Shown: positions 34,742 through 47,647 of the stretch, one piece after another
How positions within the stretch are numbered: position 1 is the stretch's first letter
Layout of the letters: each line of letters begins with the position of its first letter
Origin: Macrotrachela quadricornifera
Lineage: Eukaryota; Rotifera; Eurotatoria; Philodinida; Philodinidae
Direction of reading: 5' to 3'
DNA: 64,000 bases
Assembly: GCA_022393335.1 (NCBI GenBank)
Contig: JAJEKB010021543.1
Span: 2,328,019 to 2,392,018 of the forward strand
The notes under the pieces: model-generated
Told to the model about the DNA's origin: nothing
Database searches by the model: none
What the model saw: only the letters and a program-made list of their open reading frames with translations
Made by a program: the position numbers and the translations under genes

Positions 34742-35240
34742 ATGGATTGTTCATGTAATTATAATCGTTATGCAACAAAAAAAACACTAGGTAAAATTTT
34801 TTTTTTGTTATATAAAAATAAAAGTATTGTTCTTTTGCAGGTCATGGTTTATTAGAATTTGCTTTAATTAGTAAATATAAAGATTGTATATGAAATGAAA
34901 ACATTTTTTTCTTTTATTTTTAGCAAGTAATGCAATGCAATTACGAACATTATTATCTCAAAAACATCGTGATGGAATTTGGATTGCATCACTTATTCTT
35001 GTTTGTATTTCAATTTTTGCACAAATTATTTTAGCTTATTTATTTATTATTGTTGGTAAAGGTGATATACAAAATCCTGAAAAACAATCAAAATTAGAAA
35101 AATATAATAATATTGTTTTATTTATTACAATGTTAATATCAATGATAAATGTTATTATAAATGGATTTATGTCAACAACAAATACAATTAATTATTTTGA
35201 TGCATCTAAAATGGAATTATTAATGAAAAATAATACTTAA
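34742..35240 (+). CDS. Ninjurin-family membrane protein, 131 aa, with a 30-bp micro-exon
   Basis: The structure is join(34742..34790, 34841..34870, 34924..35240), 396 nt or 132 codons. All introns are GT-AG (50 and 53 bp). Joining the exons restores NRYATKKTLGHGLLEFALIT followed by SNAMQLRTLL, the conserved start of ninjurins. Two hydrophobic segments follow (IWIASLILVCISIFAQIILA and IVLFITMLISMINVIINGFM). The length is close to the usual 140-150 residues. Ninjurins sit in the plasma membrane. They act in adhesion, and vertebrate NINJ1 polymerises to rupture membranes during lytic death; that role here is only inferred. ATG 34742 follows an in-frame TAG, but TTCTTCATAG just before it could also be a splice acceptor, so a further 5' exon is possible. 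Confidence 0.9.
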
Positions 35241-38200
35241 TCTTGAATGTTTTAGTCGAAATTTAGTGTAGTTTATAATCAAAATATATATGTATCCATT
35301 TGAGGATAAAATGACATAGACATTGTAATAAAAAAATTTGAATAAATGTTGGTGCTTGTATGTTTCTCAGTTTTTATATATGATTGATTATTCTATTACT
35401 ACAGTAGCTTATCTCTAATACTATATGTGTTATGTTCTTATCAAACTCGTATTATTTTTTTTGTTGTTCTCAGTAGAAAAAAATGTTTATTAAACGTGTT
35501 TGTAAAGCAGAAGTACAGAAAAAAAAAACATGCAATTCAATTAGTTTGTTATCTGCTTGAGCTACGTGTAGTATAAATGAAGCAAAAGCGCAAATATATA
35601 ATTATTAGATATAACCGTACGTTTCACTATTATATATATTTGAGTAAATAATTTCAAATTACACAATGTTCTTCACCAAATGATAATGCACATGGAAAAT
35701 ATGAAACGGTGATCAACCCATCTTAATAAAACTCTTAAAATCTTATAAGATGATGAGTAATGATGAACAACACCATGTTAATAACGCATTATTTCAATGT
35801 CCAACGATATTCATCATGGAATATATAATATATTCACTGAAATAAGTTCGATATAATCGAGACATTTTCAATCAAAATTTAACATCATTGAAAAAAAGGT
35901 CTATGATATGCAATGTCTTTTAGATTATAGAACATGTATATGAGGAAAATTTCAAGAAAAAATGAGTAAGTAAAATTGATTATTAACTATGGAACTTCGA
36001 TGTGATATATCAATAAAGCAGCAGGTACCAAGATCTATTTTTTTGGGATTTAATCGAATTTTTTAATAAATCCCCATACATCTTAAAATAAATTCCACAT
36101 AACTCCTATTAAGGGTGAGGACGAAAACTAAGTGAGGATGAGGATGAGTGCGGGTGATAGGAAACTAAGAGCGAGGGTGTGCTGAAATACTAATACATTT
36201 ATATAGTCTCAATAAATCCTTGGTAAATAAATAAATCCCGCAGAAGAAATAAATCCCAAAAAATAAGTCCCGGTATGCCCTCACTTAAGCAGGACAAATT
36301 TTGGGATCTGACCGAATTTGAGTTGGTCGAATCTTCATCAGATCACTTTAGAGTAGTTCTCTCTCAATTTACGGTTGAGACTATCATGTTCTCGACTGAT
36401 AAATAATCTAGAAAAAATTAGTTGGAAAAAAAATTTTAGTTTCCTATGTCTTATCGAGTTGTTTATATGAAATCGCATTTGTAAAAAAAAGTGATAAATG
36501 AACAGCCACTATACAGAACATCACAAATCTAGGGCATTCTGTAGAGTTTTCTTTAATAAAATTCAAGATGCAGGTGCCCATACAAGTACTTGTTCATTCA
36601 AAATATTCCTATAAATACCTAATGCAATATCTATACCAGTATAATTATTGAGAATTTTCGAAGTATTCATATCAGGTATCGTCAACTCGTTACCTTCTCT
36701 AGGGTATTAATCACATTCAGATATCAGTATAACTAATGATATACTAGAATTGATCCTATTGATAATAACTCAACAGAAAAAGCAATTTTGAGCTTTGAGA
36801 TGCTGCAATTTTCATCAGAATAATGGATCAGTTTGGCGATATGCTAGGATCATTGATACAATATGCAGTAAATCTTTATCCAAAACGGCCACCATATGTT
36901 TATCAAGCAAAGATTAAGAAATAATTGAAGAGAATAACTCAACAATCAGTTGATGAAATAGCTCAAGTAAGAAATAAGACAGAAAATTAGAAATAAAATT
37001 AACTTATACTCTTTTTCATTTCTATATTTCTGTTTGATGAAATATTAATCAAATTTACTACTAATACTATCTAATAATCAAATATGAAAAATGATTATTA
37101 AAAAACTTATCCTTATTTTTTTCCAAAAAACCTTTGTTCATTATAGATAGGAAGAAGATTTGCAGAAATATCTTTCGTATGAATTCATAAATGAAGATTA
37201 ACTGATAAACTAGAAAAAACAAATGGAACATATAATATAGTATTACTTCAAATAAAAAAGGTACCAAACTCTTAAACTTTTCAAGCTCATTTAGATTTCA
37301 CGCATTTCAAATTTGATGTCAATGATTTTTTTCATATCGTAGAAAATACGAAAGATATGTAATTAGCTTCTTCATACTATTCTACTACTCAGTTTATTTT
37401 CAAAATACCTTCTTTCTTCTTTTACTTCTCTTGATAATATAATTGAAGTCTATTTTAACATATCTCTAGTTTTTGTTTAAATTTATCAAAACATGTTTGT
37501 TAAAAAGTGATCTTATCGGTTTACGATTTCAACATTCTTTAACTAAAAAATTTAGAAACATTAATTGAGTTATATTTATGTAACAAATAAGATGATGTGC
37601 TCATAAAAACAAAGAATTTTTAGCTGAATTTGTAAAGAACAGTAAAAAAGTACGAAAGTAAAAGAATGCAGAAAAAAAGAGCATGGTTTATAAAACAGAA
37701 CGAAAGAGGAAAAAAACTATGTTATTCTTTTACATTCTATCCAATAATGATCGTGCTTTTTATCAAGAACACACATGAGTCATTCGTATGATTAATATAA
37801 ACACTCAAAAATCACTGTTTAATGATGATGAATGCAATTTATTATATTTATATATTATCGGTATAAATCGTCATTCGCCGTCACTCTTATTGTAATGATG
37901 AATAAAGCATTGCTATTCAATCAATTTGTATATATACAGAACATTTACATGAAAATGTATTCAGAGCATGGCATTTCGATCAACAGATTTTGCATCAAGA
38001 TAAGAAAATAATTAGTGAAAGGTTTTTATAGTTTCGTTTTTAAAACCTGTGCGATTTGTGTTGTGAATTTAGAAGACATTGTAGAATATTTTTTATTATA
38101 AAATGCAAAGGGCTGTTCTATTAGACATATTCAATAGGCTTTACTACTGTCCGTTATACAAAATAATGAATGTAACATTTGTTATAGTGGCCCAATAAGG

Positions 38201-40459
38201 GAAGGAATTATTAAAGTAAAAGTTTAGCATTGCGTTAGTAAACAAATGCTCTATCAGATTATCACGAATAATCTTATACTTCTAAATAATGCACTGGAAA
38301 AATTTTTTAAAGATTCTGTCTTGATATTCTTGTGTTTTTTAACTAGCACAGTTTAGAATAAATAAAATATCTCTTTAATAGATTTCTTTAACTGTAATGA
38401 GCTTGGAATAGCAGAATTTTTCTTCAAATCTGGAATATCTTCTACTTTTTATAGAATAAATTGTGTAGTGAATAGCGAGGAATATTATTGATCACTATAA
38501 ATTGTATTCATTTTTTTTTTATGTTTAACTAAATTTTTTTGGTAGGAAGGGGGAAATTGATTTATGTAAGAAATTGAGCGTCTTTATTAATAAAAACTAT
38601 GAAAGACATACTTTTGACTAAGTTTCTACTTTATCGTTTTTCATGTGCATACAAAAAGAACTTTCCCAAAATTCAACCTAATTATTGTCAAAAGTAAACT
38701 ATAGTCAATAACTAATAGTATAATGAAATAGAACTCAAGCTAATTATAGACAATATTTATAAAAATTCATAATGTGTCACGCTTAGTTTTTCGAAATTAA
38801 CTACTCGAATTTAATGTAGTAATCAGATATTTACAGAATCTTGAGCTCTCTAAACTTTTCCTTCTGTCTTATCTCTAATTGTTCAGCAACGATGAAATCG
38901 ACATTAGTTATTCAAAAATGAATTAGTAATCTTCGAGATTATTTTTTCTCTCGGAGAAGAATGCTATAAAATTTTTACGGATGTATGAATATCAATGTAG
39001 AAATACATAATCATGATTATATACTTTGGCACATCAACGAAAACATTTTTATGTCATATTAGAAATTGATAATGAACTTTCTCGAAAATTATTAAAAATT
39101 TCCATATATTGTCATCATCGAACAAATAGTTTATTTTACAAATTATACAATATAAAATCTTTTCTACGCAGAAGACTATTTTTATTATAATATCTATAAC
39201 GCTCTGTGGAATTGAATTGATATGCAACGTATAATGTAACGAGACGCTCAAATGACGAAAGACAATTGATAAACAGATGTTGACATCAAAGTCAAATGTA
39301 TAGAACTTTAATTATAATGTATTATTTTATAGATAACAGAGTCAAATGAATTAAATAGTGAAAAAAGGGAAAACAATATAGATGATTTTTACTTTTTAAC
39401 AATATAAAGAATCATTAATAAAGAACATGAAGTTATCATTTTTATTTAACACAACAGCAGCAACAAGTTAACAAGTTATATCATTACTTGTTGTATTATT
39501 TTTATGTCTCTTTACCTTCCTATATTACGAATAAAATACACACTGTTAACGTATGAATCGATCAATCGGATCGAAACTGAAAATGTCCGTTTATTCTCTA
39601 ACACGATCGAAACATGTATAGTGAGGAATGAAAAATCCAAAGAAATATAAATGAAAAGGGAAAATACCTAAACACTATCGAAAGAGATCGTTTGGAAAAT
39701 AACAAGATGGAGAAAGAGAAAGGAAAAAATCCTATATATGCATCTCTTATATGACAGGAGAAACGAAAGAAGAGAAAAAAACGATATATGTGAATAAGAC
39801 TATAACACACACTCGAAGAAAAGTCGATATACATATAAATAGCAAAATTATATTCAAAGAAAGATTAATCATACATCATTCTTCCTTTTTAATTTTTTCT
39901 TACTCATCAAATAGTTAAGTAATGCAACATTATAATAGAAAAAAATCATTAAGAAAATGTCATCATAAATGTACTGATAATGTTGGAAAAAATTTTAAAA
40001 AATTAGTTTTTGATACATGTAGTGCCCACGAGATGGGTTTAAGATGAGAGGGGTGTAGTGGGTTTTGAGAAGATGCAAAAATATTTTGAGGATGTAAAAG
40101 AGTACTGACAGGAAGATTTGTCCCAAATCTACGTCCATTACTGAAAAAGAAACAAAAATTTCCAATTATTGAGGAGATGTACACCCTCCCCCGACTTTCG
40201 CGGCGTATAGATACATGAGTAATGCAACAAGTTAATTACGTCATTGCCAATTCATTTTGAATCTGTAAAGAAAAATTATGAATAGGAGACGTACTGTGCA
40301 ATAAATATTTACAATATCGATATTAGTAATAAACTATTATTAATGTAGTGAATCAATGTTTGAGAACTGATCTTTAACCTCCAAAACAAAGTACTCAGAT
40401 AAATTTTTTTTTTCTTCACTAGTATTTACTCAGAATATTGTATTGCAAACAAATGCCTA
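35241..40459. other. Long AT-rich stretch; small possible ORF and a repeat shared with 52.4 kb
   Basis: No full gene is supported. A 33-codon ATG frame at 36,823-36,924 (+) (MDQFGDMLGS, then YPKRPPYVYQAK) has protein-like composition and could be an orphan exon. About 37,180-37,590 resembles 52,350-52,745 (listed separately). A GA-rich patch lies at 36,110-36,175. 39,600-39,840 holds degenerate GGAAAAAATCC/ATATATG motifs that recur at 41,000-41,060. Confidence 0.45.
37180..37590 (+). pseudogene. Diverged direct repeat of 52.4 kb, possible dead F-box/LRR-like fragment
   Basis: CTTTTCAAGCTCATTTA, then TTTCAAATTTGATGTCAATGA, and later GAAACATTAATTGAGTTA recur in the same order at 52,430-52,730. 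All reading frames here are broken. The other copy reads weakly like a leucine-rich-repeat protein, so both may be remnants of one gene family. I hold the family guess loosely. Confidence 0.4.
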
Positions 40460-42150
40460 TCATTTAAGTGGTCAGCATAAGAAATAAAATGGTCAGCAAG
40501 CGAAATAATTGTAAAATCAGTAAAATACATGAACGGTCAGCAGAATAAATGAATAATCCATAAATTGAATGAATGGTCAATATTTTATTTAAATGATCGA
40601 TTATTAAATTAATTTGGTTCATCAGAATATTTAAAAATTAGTAAATTAAATGAAACGGTCAGTAGAAAAATCAGAATGTGTTATAATGTGATTCATTTTT
40701 TTTTGTTTTTTTTTTCGTTCTGTTACACCGTACAGACGATAAATATGACATACCTATGTCTTTTCTTCTTTTTTTTTCTTTTGTTTGCATTGGGAGATTT
40801 TCAAAACGTTTTCTTTCCTTGATATAGTTCAGGTATTTTCTCTTCTTATCATGTTTTCTTCCGTGTGTCGTTGATTCTTTCCTAGGATGTTCATATATAT
40901 TGTTAGGTTGTGACTCACACATCTGTATTCGCTTATTTCTTATGTATATGCTCTTGTCGTTTTCTTTCTCTTATTTGGTATTTTCATTTCATTCTACTAC
41001 TGACTCACATATAGTTGGAATTTTCCATTTCTGTCATCACATATATGTGGATTTTTCCTTTCTTATACATAACATATGTTTGATCTTTTCCCATGACAAG
41101 CAGGGCTGTCGCGAGAGGCTAAAGATTGGGATAGAGACAAACAATTATTCAAAAGTGTCTATAAATTATCGAAATTTTGAAGACAAAATATCACGGATTT
41201 ATTAAAGTTTTTCGAGATTTTTGGAGAATTGTAGAAATTTCTGAAAATCTTTCGAAAACTCTTCTAAAATTTCCTAAAATTTTTTAAAAAAGCATCGAGC
41301 AAAAAAAAGAAAATATCTAAAGATTGAGTGATCTTCCCATCCTCCGCCTCTCCTCCCTCGGTCGCGGTAGGCCTGTTGGAAAGTACTTTTTTTCTCCATG
41401 TGTTATTGTTCATCTTTATTATATCTAATGGGATTTTTCCGATCACTTTACCTCGATCATCCGTTGGACATTTCCTAAAGATTTGTGATATCTTATCTTA
41501 TATAAAGCTGATGATTTTCTATCAATAAACAGTGTGAAACGATCGCTTATCTCATTATCATTCATCCGACGATATAGAGTTAGTCATCTAATATTGGTGC
41601 ATTCTAGAAATCAGGCAGGCGAACGTCTAACTTATATCTAGTTGCCTTTTGGAAAATAAACGATATGGTTTACTGTTGATCTACTAGAGCAATTACCTGC
41701 TAATATCGTTTCTATATATGCAGGCACGCTGTTGGTATAGCTATTCATTTGAAATATTATAAACCTCCACCAGTAGTAGGAACAGTGTCGATCGATGAGA
41801 AAAGAAAACGAGGTAAGCCAGAAAAGGGTAAACCTGCATTGCTAGTACAGTAGTTGAAGTTTCATTATCTTTCTTCTCCCATTCGCTCTTTAAATTTGTG
41901 GTTCCATTTAATATTCACTTGGATTCCTTCTTATTTCTTTTGTGTTTTTCAATTTTATTTAAATTTATTTTCCGTATACTAAATTAATCTTTACATGAAT
42001 AAAACTTATTTATTCTGCTGATAAAATCTGCATTTTTATTGATAAATTCGAATTTTTTTCCTCACCAAGTTTGAATTATTTACTGGCCCTTGTATATAAA
42101 AAGCTGACCATTTTATTAATTTTGCTGACCAAAAATTATGTTTCCCAAAC
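40460..42150. mobile_element. Iteron-ended element with GGTCAGCA repeats, MULE-like
   Basis: The left end (40,469-40,670) carries several copies of GGTCAGCA or variants, often about 20 bp apart. The right end (42,016-42,140) carries inverse copies (GCTGACCA, TGCTGA). Outside them CAAACAAAT(G/A)C occurs on both flanks. A SWIM-finger coding remnant sits inside near the right end, pointing to a Mutator-like element, a group known for long ends with subterminal repeats. No intact transposase frame remains. The superfamily call is an inference from the finger alone. Confidence 0.5.
41725..41853 (+). pseudogene. C-terminal SWIM zinc-finger fragment of a MULE-type transposase
   Basis: The frame HAVGIAIHLKYYKPP, then KRKRGKPEKGKPALLVQ and TAG, matches the second half of a SWIM finger (…CKH-x-x-G-x-A) plus the basic tail seen in SWIM-containing transposases. 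It starts right after TATATATGCAG, a good splice acceptor, so it was probably a last exon. The upstream CxC half is not found in frame. The finger normally helps bind DNA or partner proteins in Mutator-like transposases. Confidence 0.6.
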
Positions 42151-42499
42151 AAATACTACTCAAATTCGTGACCATGAAGCATCATTTTTACATTATTTAC
42201 ACTAATGGAAAACTGCACGCGATTCTTCTATAAAATAATACAGTTTAAATGTGCAATGTATAGTGAGTGCTTCATAATTAGCAACTAAGAGGACCTCAAA
42301 TTAGCCAAGGAAAAGTGACTCAAATAATATCGAAAACCACTTGGTTTGATTCAATTTTGGTTCAGTTTAGTTTGAGCTTGAAGAGCATTTTTGTCATAAA
42401 TACTTTTTTCTCAATAGAAGTTAGACTTGTTCGACTTCCATGAATTCAGAAATCTTGAGAATACCTGAATTCAAAAATCAATTGATATTAGCAAATGTT

Positions 42500-43510
42500 A
42501 AGAAAGAATGCCAAGGTTATCAAGGGTACCAAGAATGGTGAGGATGTCAGGGATAGAGATCTGCAAGTTGGTCCCAATCTCGGCGGGATTGGGACCAATA
42601 TTTTTACCTGGTCCCGATGTTTTTTTAATAAAACCTAGATCAAAGTTCTCATTTTGATACTTCTCATTTTTAATGTTCGGAGATTTAAGGATTAGCAATA
42701 TTTTTTAAGTTAAGTAAAGATTTCGCATTCATTCCAGTATTAATGTCAAGAATCAGTTTTCCAATGGTTGATCTATTCTTTGGGTTATATGAGTCAATAC
42801 TTCAAAACTATAAATCATTTTCATTCGATAACATTTGAGCTATTTCTATATGTACTGCCTCAATAGGCAGCGAATAGAAACAAGTTTTCACTTATTTTGA
42901 TTTACGATAATGGTAGTTTAAAATAAATATTAAACAAAACAAAATGTAATGCTTGAGAGAAGTGACATGAAATCGTACAAATGTTTTTAAATTGTTAAAA
43001 GGATATGAAATGAAAAGATAGTTACTTAATTCTAGGAAAAGAATTTGATATATGGAATAGAGATTAAAAACAATACGAAATGTTGATTTAAGACCGGTCC
43101 GGTAGCAATACAAAAAATAAAACCGGGACCAAAAAAAGTAGTTTTACATATCCCTAATCAGGGATGCCAAGAATGCAAAGGATATCGTGTCTATGGTGTA
43201 TTACATTAATACTGTCACTGATATTCCCTTCTCATGACCTATAATGCAGGATAGATAGAAACCTCGCGTGTTTATGACCTCACCCTGAATTAGTAGGCAT
43301 ATGCGTACGTGTTTCTCAGTTACCCTGAATTGAGAGACGTGTTTACGTATATGTATCCTCATCTTTAGTTCGGACACGTGTGCACGAGTATCTATCCCTA
43401 CTCTCAGCTACGAGATGTGCGTATGCATGTCTCTCCCGTCACCCTCAGTTGGAATACGTATCTCTACCCTCATCCTCTTTGATACTCTTGGTATCCTTGA
43501 CATCCTTGCT
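42500..43510. repeat. Foldback element with a 40-bp tandem block, split by a hAT insertion
   Basis: The left edge GCCAAGGTTATCAAGGGTAC (about 42,511) is the inverse of GATACTCTTGGTATCCTTG on the right (about 43,477). Next to the right edge lies a tandem block (43,260-43,480) with unit length 39-41 bp: ACCCTGAATT or variants start at 43,282, 43,322, 43,361, 43,400 and 43,441. The element is interrupted by the hAT-like copy at 42,554-43,156. It is GC-richer than its surroundings. Confidence 0.7.
42554..43156. mobile_element. hAT-like non-autonomous element (603 bp) with 8-bp target duplication
   Basis: The left end is TAGAGATCTGCAAGTTGGTCCC in landmark form. The right end is inverse TAGGGATATGTAAAACTAC, with GGTCCCGG next to it. 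The flanks are GTCAGGGA (42546-42553) and ATCAGGGA (43157-43164), an 8-bp duplication with one mismatch, as hAT elements make. No transposase is present. Confidence 0.8.
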
Positions 43511-44042
43511 TTTGTTGTGCTTTGAAATTATCTTAGTCGCTGGTACTGTTATAGAAGATCGCTTCAATAATCATCAATGTTCTTCGGAGCAAATAAACAG
43601 CCGCATAAAGAGTTTGATTAGATCAGATTGTCGAAATTGAAGTAGACTCCAAAAGAAATAAAGCTATTTGCTTGGCTAACAAAACAAGAAAACAAAATAT
43701 GTTGAAGGATATTTTAGCTTAATAATGACCATAATGCATAATTCATTGGTCTTCGACGCAAAGCTTTTTATTAGGATAAACTCATGAAAAGTATACCATA
43801 TCTATAGATAAAAGTTTTTTGGCTTTAACCATTTTTAGTGAGGTAAAAGGCAATCAAAAATACTCTATTTACAGGTATATAAAGAACTTTGATAACTAAA
43901 GTTTAAAGACCTAGCTAATTCTTTTTGAACAACTTGACTTTTCTATGTGGTCGAACTTGCTAAAACTTCAAAACCTCAGTATCATAACTGCTTTCTTCTC
44001 ATATACAGATTATATTCGACTACATGCTATCTCACTTGATGA

Positions 44043-44344
44043 CAGAGATGTTCATCACGATGCTGCCACTACTGCTACCACAGCAGCGGTGGCGGTAGAT
44101 TTTTATCAGAAACTATCACGGCAGGTGCGGTAGCAGTTTTTAAAATTTAGACATAATCTCGAGGTTGATGTGTGTTGCACGATAAGGCTTGACGAATCTG
44201 ATCGATTGCCAGGAGCAGCTATAATTTAAACCGGCCACCATTTTGCAAATTCAAAGTTTTTTAAAAATATCATCACGTTAGCGACGCGGGTAGCTTTCTT
44301 TGATTAGCGTCGCGACAGATTCTCAACCACAATGAACATCTCTA
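44043..44344. mobile_element. hAT-like MITE (302 bp) with 8-bp target duplication
   Basis: The left end CAGAGATGTTCATCACGATG is the near inverse of the right end, CATTGTGGTT being replaced by diverged bases before GAACATCTCTA. The flanks CTTGATGA (44035-44042) and CTTGATGG (44345-44352) are an 8-bp duplication with one mismatch. The interior is GC-rich, with GCTGCCACTACTGCTACC and CACGGCAGGTGCGGTAGCAG forming partial inverted pairs. It holds no gene. The preceding 43,511-44,034 shows nothing else. Confidence 0.82.
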
Positions 44345-44689
44345 CTTGATGGCCAAATTAAAAACAAGCTTTCTCTCAGAAAATGACATGAAATCTATAG
44401 GATTGCGCTGTTCGTAGAAAGTGATAAACTATTCGTCGACAAGAGATAAAATAATTTCTATGATTTATCATATTTTTCGGATTGAAATTCATGTAGTTTC
44501 TCGGCTACACAACTTTTTTACTTAGGTCGTACCAAAAGTAGTGAGCCCTACACCTTAATTTCGTGTAGATTGCTTGGAAAAAGTGTCTTTTTTGATGTAA
44601 AGATAAGTCGTCTTTTGCTCTATCATTCTATGATATTTGATCACTATTCAATTGATATTATAATAATAAAATTATCATGAAAACTGTTT

Positions 44690-45000
44690 TTGATATGAAC
44701 TAGGTGGTACCATTTGAGTCATAATAGATGTGACATTTTTGCATTTCATTTTATTATCACTTAGTAGATTGTATTAAAAAACACAGTATACCACAAGATG
44801 CAGCGTGTAAACCTTTACAATTTCCACAGAATAATTGTAAAAGATGCGATAGAAAAACAAGTGAATTCGTCTTTTACCATCAAACAATATCGCTTTTACA
44901 ACGTCGAAATTTGATCGATCAGAATTTTGTTGATTCTGAAAACCATAAGTACAAATATAGAATAAGCAATCCTTTATAAATTCAACCGGCAAATTTTCAG
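44690..45000. repeat. Diverged copy of the hairpin found at 56.5 kb
   Basis: TTTGCATTTCATTTTATTA, then CACAAGATGCAGCGTGTAAA and CTTTACAATTTCC match the order seen at 56,450-56,540. The downstream part partly mirrors it, so the segment may fold on itself. It is an incomplete relative of the 56,124-58,405 element. The 44,353-44,689 flank is unremarkable. Confidence 0.5.
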
Positions 45001-47647
45001 TTTGTACCGCCTCAGTTGACTTTCTAAACCATTCCGTTCCGACTTCAGTCCAGCAGTGATTCAGAAAATTTTTCTTTCTTCTGCTCTTTGAATATTTTCG
45101 TTCTTCTATAATTATATAATCTTACGTAGCGTCTGAAAAGAATTTCGATAAAATTCTCGGTTTGTTTTTCAGATCATGAATCAGTTTACTTTTGTGTAAA
45201 ATAAGCAACATTTTTTCACGTATCTATTGACTAATGAAATGCAATGAAAAAGATTTTTTAAACATTGAAAATGTCTTTTGTTAAATCTATTCGTATTGAT
45301 AAAATAAATGTTCACATAATCTTTCTTGATAATGTATAAACCAGTGATACTAAAAAAAAATTATAAACTTTGACGAGTTTTAGAAAATCAATATATGGTT
45401 GACTGAAATTTTCAGAATAAAATCTTTAGATGTGTTACACATCTGAAATTACAAAATACTCGTATAGAAATTTAACGAACAGACAGAATTGTTTATTTAT
45501 TTTGAATCAAAGAAATAACTACATTATTTCTCTGTATAATTCATCAAAATTTTCATTTCTCTGGGAAAATATTCAAACTTTTTTTCCTATTTGTAAAAAA
45601 ATTTACCAGTAGATTTCGATTAGTAATAAATAAAATCATTTCAAAAAACTTTTAATTGTCATTTTAATTACAAAAAAAGTTGAAATAAATTTAGTGCTTA
45701 TTATATTTAATTTTTAAAGCGACATAGATATTTCATCTAATTTAAGATTGGTTAATATAGTATTTGTGGCAAGAAGTAAACAAAAACGAAAAATAATTGT
45801 GCATTATTGCAAATTTTCATATCATTCGATATTGCGTAACTTACATGAAATATATAATGTTTATTTAGTGTATACAATATGACTAACTACAAACATCCAA
45901 ATATGAAGTCGAAATGTCACGTTCTTCCTTTAGGATCTATTGTTTTAATATTCTAGACGATTGAAATATTACCTAAAATCTCTGATTATAAGCATGGAAT
46001 TACAGATGATCGTCAAAAAGTAGAAATTATCAGAACTAGGATTACAAAGTTTTCTCGCTTTTTTTTTAGATTGTTAATCATCTGCAAATTTATATCATAA
46101 TAATGTTTTAAATTTTTCATCTAAGAAATTTTATCAATCATCCTTTTCTATAAAATGTCGTTTTTTTCTTTAAGATAATGAGAATATTTTCTTATTCTTA
46201 ATACACTTTTGGGCAATTGCAGGTGGTCGATTGACTTGACCCTAAATTGGTGGAATAACAGTACAAATATATATGATCATGGAACAAATTATAAAGATCA
46301 TCTAGCTATTATGCTTTGGATTAAAAAATCAATATGAGTTATAAGTAGCGAATATTATTAACTATTTGATATGATTAAATTATTGTTCAACGTTGTATAA
46401 ATGAGCAAATGGTTTATCAATAAATAAATAAGTATACTCAACAAAATCATATTCTTTCCAATAGGTGATCCAATTTTTGTGAATTCCACTATCGTCGATA
46501 TGAGCATCTTTCTATGTATGTAGGTAGTCAAGAACGAAAAATACTCTTAGATTATTTAAGAAATATGATTTATTTTATTATAGTTATGTGTTCAGATTCA
46601 CTCATCGAATTTTAATCTATTGATAAACCACTGGCTCATTTATAAATTAGTGAACAATAATTGTCAATGCTCGCAACATTTTAATCTATGTTGATCTTTT
46701 AGTTTAAATCATAGTGATTTAATGATTTTTATAATCACTCCCATGATCGTTTCAATAAAAAAATCTTGATATTTATTACCAGTAATCATTTCAGAGAATA
46801 AAAATAATATCTCTTATTTTTATTTATATTTGTTATCTGATAAAAGTATATGATATGCATTGGAATTCATAATGATCTATTAAGTAACGGTTACATAAAC
46901 TAATGATTCTATATTAGTGCTATCTTTTATTTAGAACAGCTCATTTCATAGAATGAGTAGAGAGCAATATGATTGAAAGATGCCACTTTAAGGCTTATTA
47001 TGTTGTGAAACTGAACTAAAATGTATTCATATATAAAGAACTAGGGATCTACTCCTAAAAAAATGCGTTACTTTTGAGATATCACCATGAATAGTACCAT
47101 GGTGGTTATGACGAATATTAATGCTTTAATACTAATCGAGTGTAGTCTAACTGTATCCTAAGCAACTGTAAACCACAATAGAATAATATTATGCTGCTAG
47201 GCTCTAGTGCTATTTTCCAAATTTGTTATACAAAAAGCTCAAATAATTTTTGCGTGTAGAAAAAATCCGATGTCGAAGAATTAATATAATATGATCTTTG
47301 TTTCATTTTTACATCATCTGTGTAATAATCGAATAGCACTTAGTAACTAAACCATAGTGATCATTTCATTAACTTCATTAATACTAATTAATTAACTTAA
47401 TTGTAACAACCGTATGATCTTTACGTCTTCCATGATCATTTAAGTCATAGTGATCTCATAGCAACTATTACTAGGTAGTTATAGCATAGATCGTAGTTAT
47501 CAAATGGGAATCATATTACAATCAGATATAAGATGAATAAATCTAAAACAATAAACTTAACACTTTGAAATAATGTTCTAGTTTAAATTTGAAACGATTT
47601 CTTTCGTGACACTTCAGCACTTACTATTTTTAATAAAAATTACAACA
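45001..47647. other. AT-rich stretch with one exon-like open frame
   Basis: No complete gene is seen. At 46,224-46,337 (+) a 37-codon frame preceded by TTGCAG reads WSIDLTLNWWNNS, then GTNYKDHLAIMLWIKK and stop. The composition is protein-like, so it could be a terminal exon of a lost or very spread-out gene, but no partner exon was found. The last few hundred bases are the presumed promoter side of TRAF-like B. Confidence 0.45.
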
